Assembly: GCA_946886065.1 (NCBI GenBank)
Contig: CAMPHU010000147.1
Coordinates: 1-11,539, forward strand
Source: an uncultured Massilia sp.
Lineage (GTDB): Bacteria > Pseudomonadota > Gammaproteobacteria > Burkholderiales > Burkholderiaceae
Length of the DNA stretch: 11,539 nt
Direction of reading: 5' to 3'
Positions 6,268-11,539 of the stretch are shown in pieces. A program made the translations under genes and the position numbers. Numbering within the stretch: the stretch's first letter is position 1; each line of letters begins with the position of its first letter. The notes below the pieces were generated by a model. It had not been told where the DNA came from and searched no databases. It saw nothing but the letters and a program-made list of their open reading frames with translations.

Positions 6268-7026
6268 TCCCTGGAGCTTGCTGGCAAGGCGGGTCAGCTT
6301 GGACGCATAGGCCGGGTCGGTGGCATAGCCACCGCGCGCCAGGCCCTGGGCGAAGGCGCGGGCATCGTTGCCCACGCCCAGCGCGCCGCGGTAGCGCGGA
6401 TTGTCGATCAGCATCTGGGCATAGTCGCGGAAGGCGCTGGCGCCGTCCGGATAGGCGCGGAAACGCTCGCGGGTCTTGATCGCGGCGCCGTTCACGTATT
6501 CGGTGGTGGCGGAATCCGTCACCGCGCCGTCCCAGCCGTTGCCGGCCTTGATGCCGAACAGGTTGTGGCTGGAGGCGCCGCCGGCGGTGCGCAGCGGGCG
6601 CTGGCCCCAGCCCGATTCCAGCGCGGCATGGGCCGACACCAGTTCCGGCGCCACGCCCAGCTGGTCGGCCGCTTCACGCGCCCAGGGGGCGATACTTTCC
6701 AAAAATGCACGTTGCTGGGGCGATTCCAGGGCCGCGCCGCCCATCGGGACGACGCTTTCGGCCTCTTCCGTTTCTTCCGCCCCCATGATCAGGCCGTTGG
6801 CGCGGGCGCGCAGCAGGGCGCCTTCCGCGCTCAGCGCGCTGGCGCCGCCGTTGCCGACCTCGCCGCCGCCACTGTCGCCGCTTTGAATGTAAGCGGCCAC
6901 TTCGCCCTGGACTTCGCTGAACATCGCGCCGAAGCCGCCGCCGCCGCCAATCGGCGCGGTCGGACGGGTGGCGCTGGTCGGCGCCAGTGGTTCGATGCGG
7001 GTAGACAGGAAATCAGCGGGGCGCAT
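6253..7026 (-). CDS. Stand-alone FlgJ-like peptidoglycan glucosaminidase (no rod-cap domain)
   Basis: The 257-residue protein has a C-terminal glucosaminidase (GH73) domain at ~103-252 like that of FlgJ, which cuts peptidoglycan so the rod can pass. Visible signatures are SAHAALESGWGQRPL (131-145) with the catalytic Glu137, the HNLFGIKAG block (154-162), TTEYVNG (174-180), FRAYPDGASAFRDYAQML (189-206) and GGYATDPAYASKL (232-244). Residues 1-100 are Gly/Ala/Pro/Glu-rich and low-complexity. I see none of the FlgJ N-terminal rod-binding helices there, and no signal peptide, so it would need export through the flagellar apparatus. The start overlaps the flgN end by 14 bases, with a GAGGA site. 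In most gammaproteobacteria both activities are fused in one flgJ beside flgI; here the hydrolase is alone, last in the sigma/stator operon. A separate rod-cap FlgJ may lie beyond the left edge. Confidence 0.88.
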   Translation of the reverse strand: MRPADFLSTRIEPLAPTSATRPTAPIGGGGGFGAMFSEVQGEVAAYIQSGDSGGGEVGNGGASALSAEGALLRARANGLIMGAEETEEAESVVPMGGAALESPQQRAFLESIAPWAREAADQLGVAPELVSAHAALESGWGQRPLRTAGGASSHNLFGIKAGNGWDGAVTDSATTEYVNGAAIKTRERFRAYPDGASAFRDYAQMLIDNPRYRGALGVGNDARAFAQGLARGGYATDPAYASKLTRLASKLQGLSGD

Positions 7027-7441
7027 AGATGGCTTCCTCGCCGTGCAGCACGCGCTGCATCACGGAATATTGCTCGGCCAGCAAGCCGGCGTTGCGGCCG
7101 GTGGCTTGCTTGCACAGCGTGACGATGGCTTCCAGCTCCTGCCAGGCCGCCTGGGCGTCCGCGCGCACGCCGGCTTCCAGCGTGGCAAAAAAATGATCCA
7201 TGCCGCCCTCGGGCCCGAACAGGGCGCGCACCAGCGACACGCGCTGCTGGCGGCGCGCCTCCATGGCGTCGAGCAGGGGCGTCAATTGTTCGGCCAGCCC
7301 GGTCAGCTCGGCGGTGCGGTGGCGCACGGCGGCCTCGAACTGCCGTTCCAGCAGGCCGTGTACCGCGGCGCCGTCCTGCACGTCCAGGCGCACGCCGTCA
7401 AGCAGCAGGGCAGTGGCCTGCTGGCGGGTCAGCTTCGCCAT
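7013..7441 (-). CDS. flgN: Flagellar export chaperone FlgN
   Basis: FlgN is the cytoplasmic chaperone that binds the hook-filament junction proteins FlgK and FlgL and delivers them to the export gate. The 142-residue product is almost entirely helical, with no signal or membrane segment, and matches the FlgN size and layout. There is a long amphipathic helix (~23-72), a second helix (~83-112), then RNAGLLAEQYSVMQRVLHG (116-134) and a C-terminal AIYAPR. That 'N..L...q...v..vl.g....vY.p' pattern is the part by which FlgN proteins are recognised. Sequence conservation in this family is low, so the call rests on this tail plus position directly after flgM. A strong GGAGG site precedes the ATG, one base after the flgM stop. 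Confidence 0.85.
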   Translation of the reverse strand: MAKLTRQQATALLLDGVRLDVQDGAAVHGLLERQFEAAVRHRTAELTGLAEQLTPLLDAMEARRQQRVSLVRALFGPEGGMDHFFATLEAGVRADAQAAWQELEAIVTLCKQATGRNAGLLAEQYSVMQRVLHGEEAIYAPR

Positions 7442-7442
7442 C

Positions 7443-7706
7443 TCAGCGGCCTCCGTGGAACTTCTGGATCAGGCCGGCGAGGCGCGCCGGATCGAAAGGC
7501 AGCTCGCCGCGCGCCAGCTGGTCGCGCAGCTCGGCCACGCGGGCGGCGTCGAAGTCGGGCATGGCGCCCATGGCTTCGGCCGCAGGCTTCAGCACTTCCG
7601 ACTGCAGGGCGGCGGCGGGTGCGGCCGGCGCCTCGGTCTGGACCGGCACACTCACGCGCTGGGTGCCCATCGTGACGGTCGTCGTGGACGAGCCGGTGAC
7701 TTTCAT
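7443..7706 (-). CDS. flgM: Anti-sigma-28 factor FlgM
   Basis: FlgM binds and holds FliA (sigma-28) until the hook is complete and FlgM is exported. The chosen start at 7704-7706 gives 87 residues (MKVTGSSTTTVTMG...), preceded by GAGGT at good spacing. An in-frame ATG 11 codons upstream (7737-7739) has no visible ribosome site and would add MTIQSKTRGNR. The N-terminal half (1-50) is Ser/Thr/Ala/Pro-rich and probably disordered, as FlgM is. The sigma-binding C-terminal helices are DFDAARVAELRDQLARGELP (51-70) followed by FDPARLAGLIQKF (71-83). It sits between motB and flgN in the operon that also encodes FliA. In Flag-2 systems as I know them, flgM/flgN are instead linked to flgA. Confidence 0.88.
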   Translation of the reverse strand: MKVTGSSTTTVTMGTQRVSVPVQTEAPAAPAAALQSEVLKPAAEAMGAMPDFDAARVAELRDQLARGELPFDPARLAGLIQKFHGGR

Positions 7707-7742
7707 GCGGTTACCTCGGGTTTTCGATTGGATCGTCATGGT

Positions 7743-8684
7743 TTACTTCGGCAGTTGCTTGCGCAGTTCTTCCAGCGCCGCCTCGTCCGGCATGCTGACG
7801 GAGACGTCCTCGTTCAGGCTTGTCGCCTTGGCCGGGGTGCCGAACATCGACGACACCGCGCGCGACTGGGCGCTGGTCAGGATCAGGAGTTCGATGCGGC
7901 GGTTCACGCCGGCCAGCGGGTCCTTGGCGTCGAGCGGGCCGCGGTCGGCCATGCCCACCACCTGCAGCACGCTTTCGGCGCGCATCCCGCCGCCCAGCAG
8001 CTCGGCCCGGGCCGACAGCGCGCGGTCGGTCGACAAGGCCCAGTTCGAATAACCACCGCTGTCGGGACCGGCAAACCGGGAAGCATCGGTATGGCCGACG
8101 ATCAGCATCTGGTTCTTCATCTGGGCGAACAGGGGACCCATCTTGCGCAACAGGCGGGCGAAACGGCCCGTCGGCAGCGAACTGCCGCGCATGAACATGC
8201 CTTGCTTGTCGGTGTCGTGCAGCATCACGCGCAGGCCGTAGGGCGTCACCACGGTGGCCAGGTTGGAAGCCAGGCCGGCCTCCGCGCTCAGTTCGCCCAG
8301 CGCCTTGGACAGGGCCGCCAGGTCGGAGGCCGTTTCATAGGCCACGCGCGGGGCGCTCGGGGCGCCGGGCCCGTCGCTGTTGCTGCTGCCGGTCATCGGC
8401 AAGTCGAAACGTTCGATCAGACTGCCGCTCGGCTCGGAAGCGATCTCGGGTTTCCGGCCAAGCCCTTCGAGCATACCGCTCTCGGTGGCGTCGCGCACGA
8501 TTTTCTTGAGATTCTGTTGTTCTCGTGCGGCAATCAGCCACAGCACGAGAAACAATGCCATCAATGCGAGGCAGAAGTCGGCGAAGGCCACCTTCCAGGC
8601 GCCGCCGTGCTCGTCGTGCGCGTGCTTGCCGCCGCCGCGCTTGACGATGGTGGCTTCGTGCTTGTCGTTCTTGAGTGCGGACAC
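7743..8684 (-). CDS. motB: Flagellar stator protein MotB (LafU-like)
   Basis: MotB anchors the stator to peptidoglycan and carries the ion-binding residue of the motor. The 313-residue product has a short basic, His-rich N-terminus (KHAHDEHGG, 20-28), then one membrane segment (~33-52). It contains AFADFCLALM, with Asp36 equivalent to the essential proton-carrying Asp32 of E. coli MotB. The plug/linker region follows (53-145). The OmpA-like peptidoglycan-binding domain is at ~148-270, with QMLIVGHTDAS (192-202), SNWALSTDRALSARAELL (213-230) and VNRRIELLIL (260-269). Start is GTG (8682-8684), two bases after the motA stop. No closer, better start is available before the membrane segment. The C-terminal tail (271-313) is longer than strictly required. 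Position after fliA-motA suggests the lateral stator gene lafU. Confidence 0.95.
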   Translation of the reverse strand: MSALKNDKHEATIVKRGGGKHAHDEHGGAWKVAFADFCLALMALFLVLWLIAAREQQNLKKIVRDATESGMLEGLGRKPEIASEPSGSLIERFDLPMTGSSNSDGPGAPSAPRVAYETASDLAALSKALGELSAEAGLASNLATVVTPYGLRVMLHDTDKQGMFMRGSSLPTGRFARLLRKMGPLFAQMKNQMLIVGHTDASRFAGPDSGGYSNWALSTDRALSARAELLGGGMRAESVLQVVGMADRGPLDAKDPLAGVNRRIELLILTSAQSRAVSSMFGTPAKATSLNEDVSVSMPDEAALEELRKQLPK

Positions 8685-8686
8685 GA

Positions 8687-9598
8687 TTACCCCGTCATGC
8701 GGTCGCTTTGGCGGCGCCGCTTGTTCTGCGATTCATCTTCGCCGCCCATGGCGTTGATCCATTGTTCGAGCTGGGCGAAGCTGGGCTTGGTGTTCAGCTG
8801 GATCAGGCGGCGGCCGGCGTCGATCGCCAGCAGGGCCGGCTTGCCGGCCACGTGGGTGCACAGCACCACCTTGACGGTTTCCATGGTCGAGGCTTCCGAA
8901 TTGACCAGCTGCTTCATCAAGTTGGCCAGCGGCTCGAGCACGCCGTAGCAGAAGAAGATGCCGATGAAGGTGCCGACCATGGCCGCGCCGACCTTCTCGG
9001 CGATCTCGCCGGAATCGGCGCCGCCAGAGACCGAGAACATGGCCATCACGATGCCCAGCACCGCGGCCAGGATGCCGAAGCCCGGCATCGCCTCGGCGAT
9101 CTTCTGCAGCGACTTGGCCGGCTGGGTCAGTTCCTCGTGGATGGCGTCCAGTTCCTGTTCCAGCACGCCTTCCAGCTCATGGGCGTTGATCTTGCCCATC
9201 GCCATCAGGCGGAAGTTGTCGACGATGAAAGCCAGCAGTTTCTGTTCTTCCAGGATGCGCGGGTAGCGCTGGAACAGCGGGCTCTCGGCCGGCGCCTCGA
9301 CGTGGGCGTCGAGGGCCTTCAGGCCGCCGGCGGCGGTCTGCAGCAGTTCGTACATCAGGAGCAGCAGCTGGCGCTGGAACTCCGAGTCGTGCTTCTTGCG
9401 GGCGGCGACTTTCTTGAGCTGGTGGGCCATCTCGCCCAGCACGTGCTTGGGATTGCCCAGCACCAGGGCGCCGAAGGCGGCGCCGCCGATGATGAGAAGT
9501 TCCACCGGATGGAAAATGGCGCTGACGGTGCCGCCCATCAGGGCGAAGCCCCCGAAGACGCACCCGAGCACGATGGCGATTCCTAGTAATTGCTGCAT
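8687..9598 (-). CDS. motA: Flagellar stator protein MotA (LafT-like)
   Basis: MotA is the membrane stator subunit that pushes on FliG. The 303 residues (E. coli MotA has 295) have four hydrophobic segments: ~2-21, ~33-48, ~171-191 and ~204-226. The conserved prolines are present: Pro172 in AMPGFGILAAVLGIV and Pro223 in VLEPLANLM, equivalent to E. coli Pro173/Pro222. The cytoplasmic loop has SPLFQRYPRILEEQKLLAFI (106-125), matching the family. Aligned by hand, the E. coli Arg90/Glu98 positions that contact FliG appear to be Ala90 and Asp97 here. The protein ends in a basic tail (KRRRQSDR, 293-300). The gap from fliA is 47 bases, with a modest AAGG ribosome site. Adjacent to fliA and motB as in lateral lafS-lafT-lafU. 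Confidence 0.95.
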   Translation of the reverse strand: MQQLLGIAIVLGCVFGGFALMGGTVSAIFHPVELLIIGGAAFGALVLGNPKHVLGEMAHQLKKVAARKKHDSEFQRQLLLLMYELLQTAAGGLKALDAHVEAPAESPLFQRYPRILEEQKLLAFIVDNFRLMAMGKINAHELEGVLEQELDAIHEELTQPAKSLQKIAEAMPGFGILAAVLGIVMAMFSVSGGADSGEIAEKVGAAMVGTFIGIFFCYGVLEPLANLMKQLVNSEASTMETVKVVLCTHVAGKPALLAIDAGRRLIQLNTKPSFAQLEQWINAMGGEDESQNKRRRQSDRMTG

Positions 9599-9645
9599 GA
9601 CGTCTGGCCTTTCTGGCGTTTTTGCTTATTTGCTTGGTGGTTCGT

Positions 9646-10386
9646 TCAGGCGCGCTGCAGCGCGGCCTTCATCTTGGCCAGCGCGCTCTTGTTGAGCTGG
9701 CAGACGCGGGCGTCCGACAGGTCGAGCACGGCGGCGATTTCCTTGTAGCTGAGTTCGAACTCGTAGATCATCTGGATCACGCGCTGTTCTTTCTCATTGA
9801 GGCTGCCCAGCACCTGTTCCAGGCTGCGGCGCACCATGAAGGCCTCTTCCGGGCCGGGCGTGCCGTGCGCGTGCTCGGTGGCTTCCTGCAGCACTTCGTC
9901 GAAGCTCAGCATCTCTTCGGCGCCTTCGTCCAGCAGCTGCTGGTGGTATTCGCTCGCATCGATGCCGAGCGCTTCCATCGCTTCCTTCTCGCTCGGCTCG
10001 CGCCCCAAACGGCGGGTGAGGGCGCGCAGGCCGTCACGCAGCTTGTGGCTGTCCTGGCGCACCGTGCGCGGACGCCAGTCCTGGCGGCGCAGCTCGTCCA
10101 GGATGGCGCCGCGTACGCGCAGCGAGGCATAGCTGCCGAAGCCGGTATCGGGCGTGCCGTAGCGGCGCAGGGCTTCGAGCAGCCCCATGAGCCCGATCTG
10201 TTCCATGTCTTCACGCGACATCACGCTCGATGCCTGCGAGTTCAGCTGGCGCGCGATGCGCTTGACCAGCGGCGCATAGGCCAGCAGGTGGCGCTGCTCC
10301 TCCGCCGGGCTCATGGCGGATGCGATGGCGGCGTCCTGGTAGTCGCCCGCGGCGGCGGGGTCGAGGTATTCGGCTGAATAGGCCAC
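9646..10386 (-). CDS. fliA: Flagellar sigma factor FliA (sigma-28; LafS-like)
   Basis: FliA directs RNA polymerase to late flagellar promoters. The chosen start is GTG 10384-10386 (246 residues, MAYSAEYLDP...), with GGAG five bases upstream. A TTG at 10411-10413 would add nine residues and overlap the end of fliL. Sigma-70 family regions are visible. Region 2 runs from HLLAYAPLVKRIARQLNS (33-50) to DMEQIGLMGLLEALRRY (60-76) and GFGSYASLRVRGAILDELRR (82-101), followed by DWRPR (103-107). Region 3 is at ~113-165. Region 4 is LGSLNEKEQRVIQMIYEFEL (193-212), then SYKEIAAVLDLSDARVCQLN (213-232), which contains the helix-turn-helix. The 'DWRPR' and 'ARVCQL' motifs are typical of the sigma-28 group. 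The gene is in the fliK-fliL-fliA-motA-motB order known for lateral systems, and its antagonist flgM is three genes downstream. Confidence 0.95.
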   Translation of the reverse strand: MAYSAEYLDPAAAGDYQDAAIASAMSPAEEQRHLLAYAPLVKRIARQLNSQASSVMSREDMEQIGLMGLLEALRRYGTPDTGFGSYASLRVRGAILDELRRQDWRPRTVRQDSHKLRDGLRALTRRLGREPSEKEAMEALGIDASEYHQQLLDEGAEEMLSFDEVLQEATEHAHGTPGPEEAFMVRRSLEQVLGSLNEKEQRVIQMIYEFELSYKEIAAVLDLSDARVCQLNKSALAKMKAALQRA

Positions 10387-10405
10387 GTTGGCTCCGGGCG
10401 GATGC

Positions 10406-10873
10406 TTATTCAATGATCAGCTTGCCGATCATGACTTCGGAAAACGGCTTCAGGTGGTTTTCCTTGGCATAGCTGGCGTCGAAGGTCTTGTTGAGCTGTT
10501 CGGCATACTGGTCGACCGACATCGCGGACGCTTCCGACAGCGTGCGCGTGGACAGGCTGGACACGACGATGCTGCGCAGCAGCGGCAAGTGTTCCTTGGC
10601 TTCCTTTTCCAGTTCCGGCGTGGTGGCCAGCACCAGGTCCACCGACAGGTAGTGGGCGGCCGGCTCGTTCGGGGCGCGGCGCAGCATCACGATCACCTTG
10701 TCGAGGGTGACGTACTTGGTCAGGCTCTTTTCCGGTTCGGGCTTGGGCTCGACCTTGGCTTCGGGGGCGCCACCCTTGAGCGGCACCGGGTTCAGGTACC
10801 ACATGGCGCCGCCGGCGGCGGCGGCGGCGGCCAGCGCGACGCCGGCGAATGCGATGATCAGTTTGGCTTTCAT
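10406..10873 (-). CDS. fliL: Flagellar basal-body protein FliL
   Basis: FliL is a single-pass inner-membrane protein that associates with the stator units. The 155 residues (usual ~150-180) have one N-terminal membrane segment (~5-27), with an Ala run encoded by six identical GCC codons (A15-A20). A Pro/Lys/Glu-rich linker follows (33-50), then the periplasmic FliL domain: TKYVTLDKVIVMLRR (52-66), AHYLSVDLVLATT (73-85), EHLPLLRSIVVSSLSTRTLS (94-113) and a C-terminal stretch ending VMIGKLIIE. The ATG is four bases after the fliK stop; the upstream ribosome site is weak, suggesting coupling. Its place between fliK and fliA corresponds to lafF in lateral clusters. Confidence 0.93.
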   Translation of the reverse strand: MKAKLIIAFAGVALAAAAAAGGAMWYLNPVPLKGGAPEAKVEPKPEPEKSLTKYVTLDKVIVMLRRAPNEPAAHYLSVDLVLATTPELEKEAKEHLPLLRSIVVSSLSTRTLSEASAMSVDQYAEQLNKTFDASYAKENHLKPFSEVMIGKLIIE

Positions 10874-10877
10874 GGGC

Positions 10878-11539
10878 TTATGCGCGTCCGTTCAGGGAGA
10901 ACTGCGAGTCTGGTTTGCCGGCGTCCGCCAGGGCCTGGCCCGGCGTGCGCTCCTGTTCCTGGCCCGGCTGGCGGCCGCGGCCCTGGGCATCCTGGCCGGA
11001 TTGCGAACCGGCCTGGGCGCCGGCCTGGGCGCGCGGGGCCTGGCTCACGTTGACCGACACCTCGCCGCTCTGGCGCTGGGCCAGGTCGTTGCGCAGGTTG
11101 TCGCTCACCGCGTTCAGCTGGCGCAGCACTTCGCCGTGGGTGGCCGAGATGTTTACTTCGAGCGAGCCGGCGGCGTGGCGGATCGAAATGTCGATCCGGC
11201 CCAGCATCGGCGGCTCCAGGCGGATCACCGCCTGTTCCGCATGCTTGCCGACCTGCAGCTGCAGGCGCTCGCCCAGGGCTTCCTGGAGCGACTGGCGCCA
11301 TGCGGCCGGCGGGCCGGCCAGGGTCACCGGCGCTTCGGCGCGGGCGGGGGCGGCCGGGGCGTTCGCGGCGCCCACGCCAAAACCGTTGCCGGCGGCGCCG
11401 TCGAGGACGATGGCGCCGGCCTGGCCGTCGCGCGCGGCGGCGGGCGCGGCGGAAGCGCTGGCGGCGGCGAGGGCGGCGCTGTCGGCCGGGCGGGCGCTGG
11501 CCTGGGCAGGCGCCTGGGCCGCGGGGAGGGCGGCTGCCC
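10878..11539 (-). CDS. fliK: Hook-length control protein FliK (C-terminal 219 residues, cut by right edge)
   Basis: FliK measures hook length and switches export specificity from hook to filament. The frame is open from the right edge to TAA at 10878-10880, so 219 C-terminal residues are seen and the start lies outside. The visible N-terminal part (~1-75) is Ala/Gly/Pro-rich linker. The Flg_hook switch domain at ~79-165 is clear: WRQSLQEALGERLQLQVG, EQAVIRLEPPMLGRIDISI, then SLEVNISATHGEVLRQLNA, with the LEPPMLG motif (compare 'L.P..LG.v.v' of FliK). The last ~55 residues are a Gln/Gly/Arg-rich tail, probably disordered. A GTG at 11373-11375 lies inside this frame but gives no reason to start there. 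The order fliK-fliL-fliA corresponds to lafE-lafF-lafS. Confidence 0.92.
   Translation of the reverse strand, partial: AAALPAAQAPAQASARPADSAALAAASASAAPAAARDGQAGAIVLDGAAGNGFGVGAANAPAAPARAEAPVTLAGPPAAWRQSLQEALGERLQLQVGKHAEQAVIRLEPPMLGRIDISIRHAAGSLEVNISATHGEVLRQLNAVSDNLRNDLAQRQSGEVSVNVSQAPRAQAGAQAGSQSGQDAQGRGRQPGQEQERTPGQALADAGKPDSQFSLNGRA

Noticed and set aside
5667..6287. 206-residue minus-strand frame opposite flgA
   Set aside because: Antisense to flgA, which has clear SAF-domain motifs and a signal peptide. The minus-strand product is Arg/His/Ala-rich without motifs.
7200..9586. Plus-strand open frames of 582 and 303 residues opposite flgM, motB and motA
   Set aside because: These are mirror frames of motA/motB/flgM in high-GC DNA, with low-complexity His/Gln/Arg-rich translation and no recognisable domain.
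9599..9645. fliA-motA gap (47 bases) as an internal promoter
   Set aside because: It has an A-rich stretch (AAGCAAATAAGCAAAA) on the minus strand, but no paired -35/-10 or sigma-28 elements could be made out.
10814..10831. (GGC)6 trinucleotide run in fliL as a phase-variable repeat
   Set aside because: The unit length of three bases cannot shift the frame, and it simply encodes an Ala run in the membrane segment. Such runs are common in high-GC genomes.
1..11539. A hidden novel defence, mobile or CRISPR system
   Set aside because: Every stretch is accounted for by recognised flagellar genes. No repeats, transposase, integrase or tRNA were found.

Overview
The window is part of a flagellar gene cluster from a high-GC (roughly two-thirds G+C) proteobacterium. 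The proteins and the gene order look like a betaproteobacterium of the Oxalobacteraceae/Burkholderiales type (Massilia-like). That assignment is an inference from protein character, not a database result. Almost every base is coding. The only real non-coding gap is the 64 bases between the divergent genes flgB and flgA.

Layout from left to right. Positions 1-5491, minus strand: the rod-hook-ring operon, read right to left as flgB, flgC, flgD, flgE, flgF, flgG, flgH and flgI. FlgI is cut by the left window edge. Positions 5492-5555: an AT-rich divergent intergenic region. Positions 5556-6266, plus strand: flgA, the periplasmic P-ring chaperone and the only plus-strand gene. Positions 6253-11539, minus strand: a second tightly packed operon, read right to left as fliK (C-terminal part only), fliL, fliA (sigma-28), motA, motB, flgM (anti-sigma-28), flgN (chaperone) and a stand-alone FlgJ-like peptidoglycan glucosaminidase. 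The last gene converges on flgA and overlaps it by 14 bases.

How it works together: FlgB/C/F/G build the rod, FlgA/I/H the P and L rings, and FlgD/E with FliK the hook and its length control. FliL with MotA/MotB forms the stator. FliA, held by FlgM until the hook is finished, drives late genes, and FlgN chaperones the late hook-filament junction proteins. The FlgJ-like enzyme presumably opens the peptidoglycan for the rod.

The order fliK-fliL-fliA-motA-motB, with flgA divergent from flgB, matches the 'lateral' (Laf / Flag-2) flagellar systems (lafE-F-S-T-U and lfgA/lfgB-...) rather than the usual primary flagellar layout. FlgE and FlgC also look lateral-type. Two features depart from the textbook Flag-2 order. 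First, flgM and flgN have moved from the flgA side to the end of the sigma/stator operon. Second, the peptidoglycan hydrolase is a separate gene there, without the rod-cap domain normally fused to it. No mobile elements, RNA genes or CRISPR arrays were seen.
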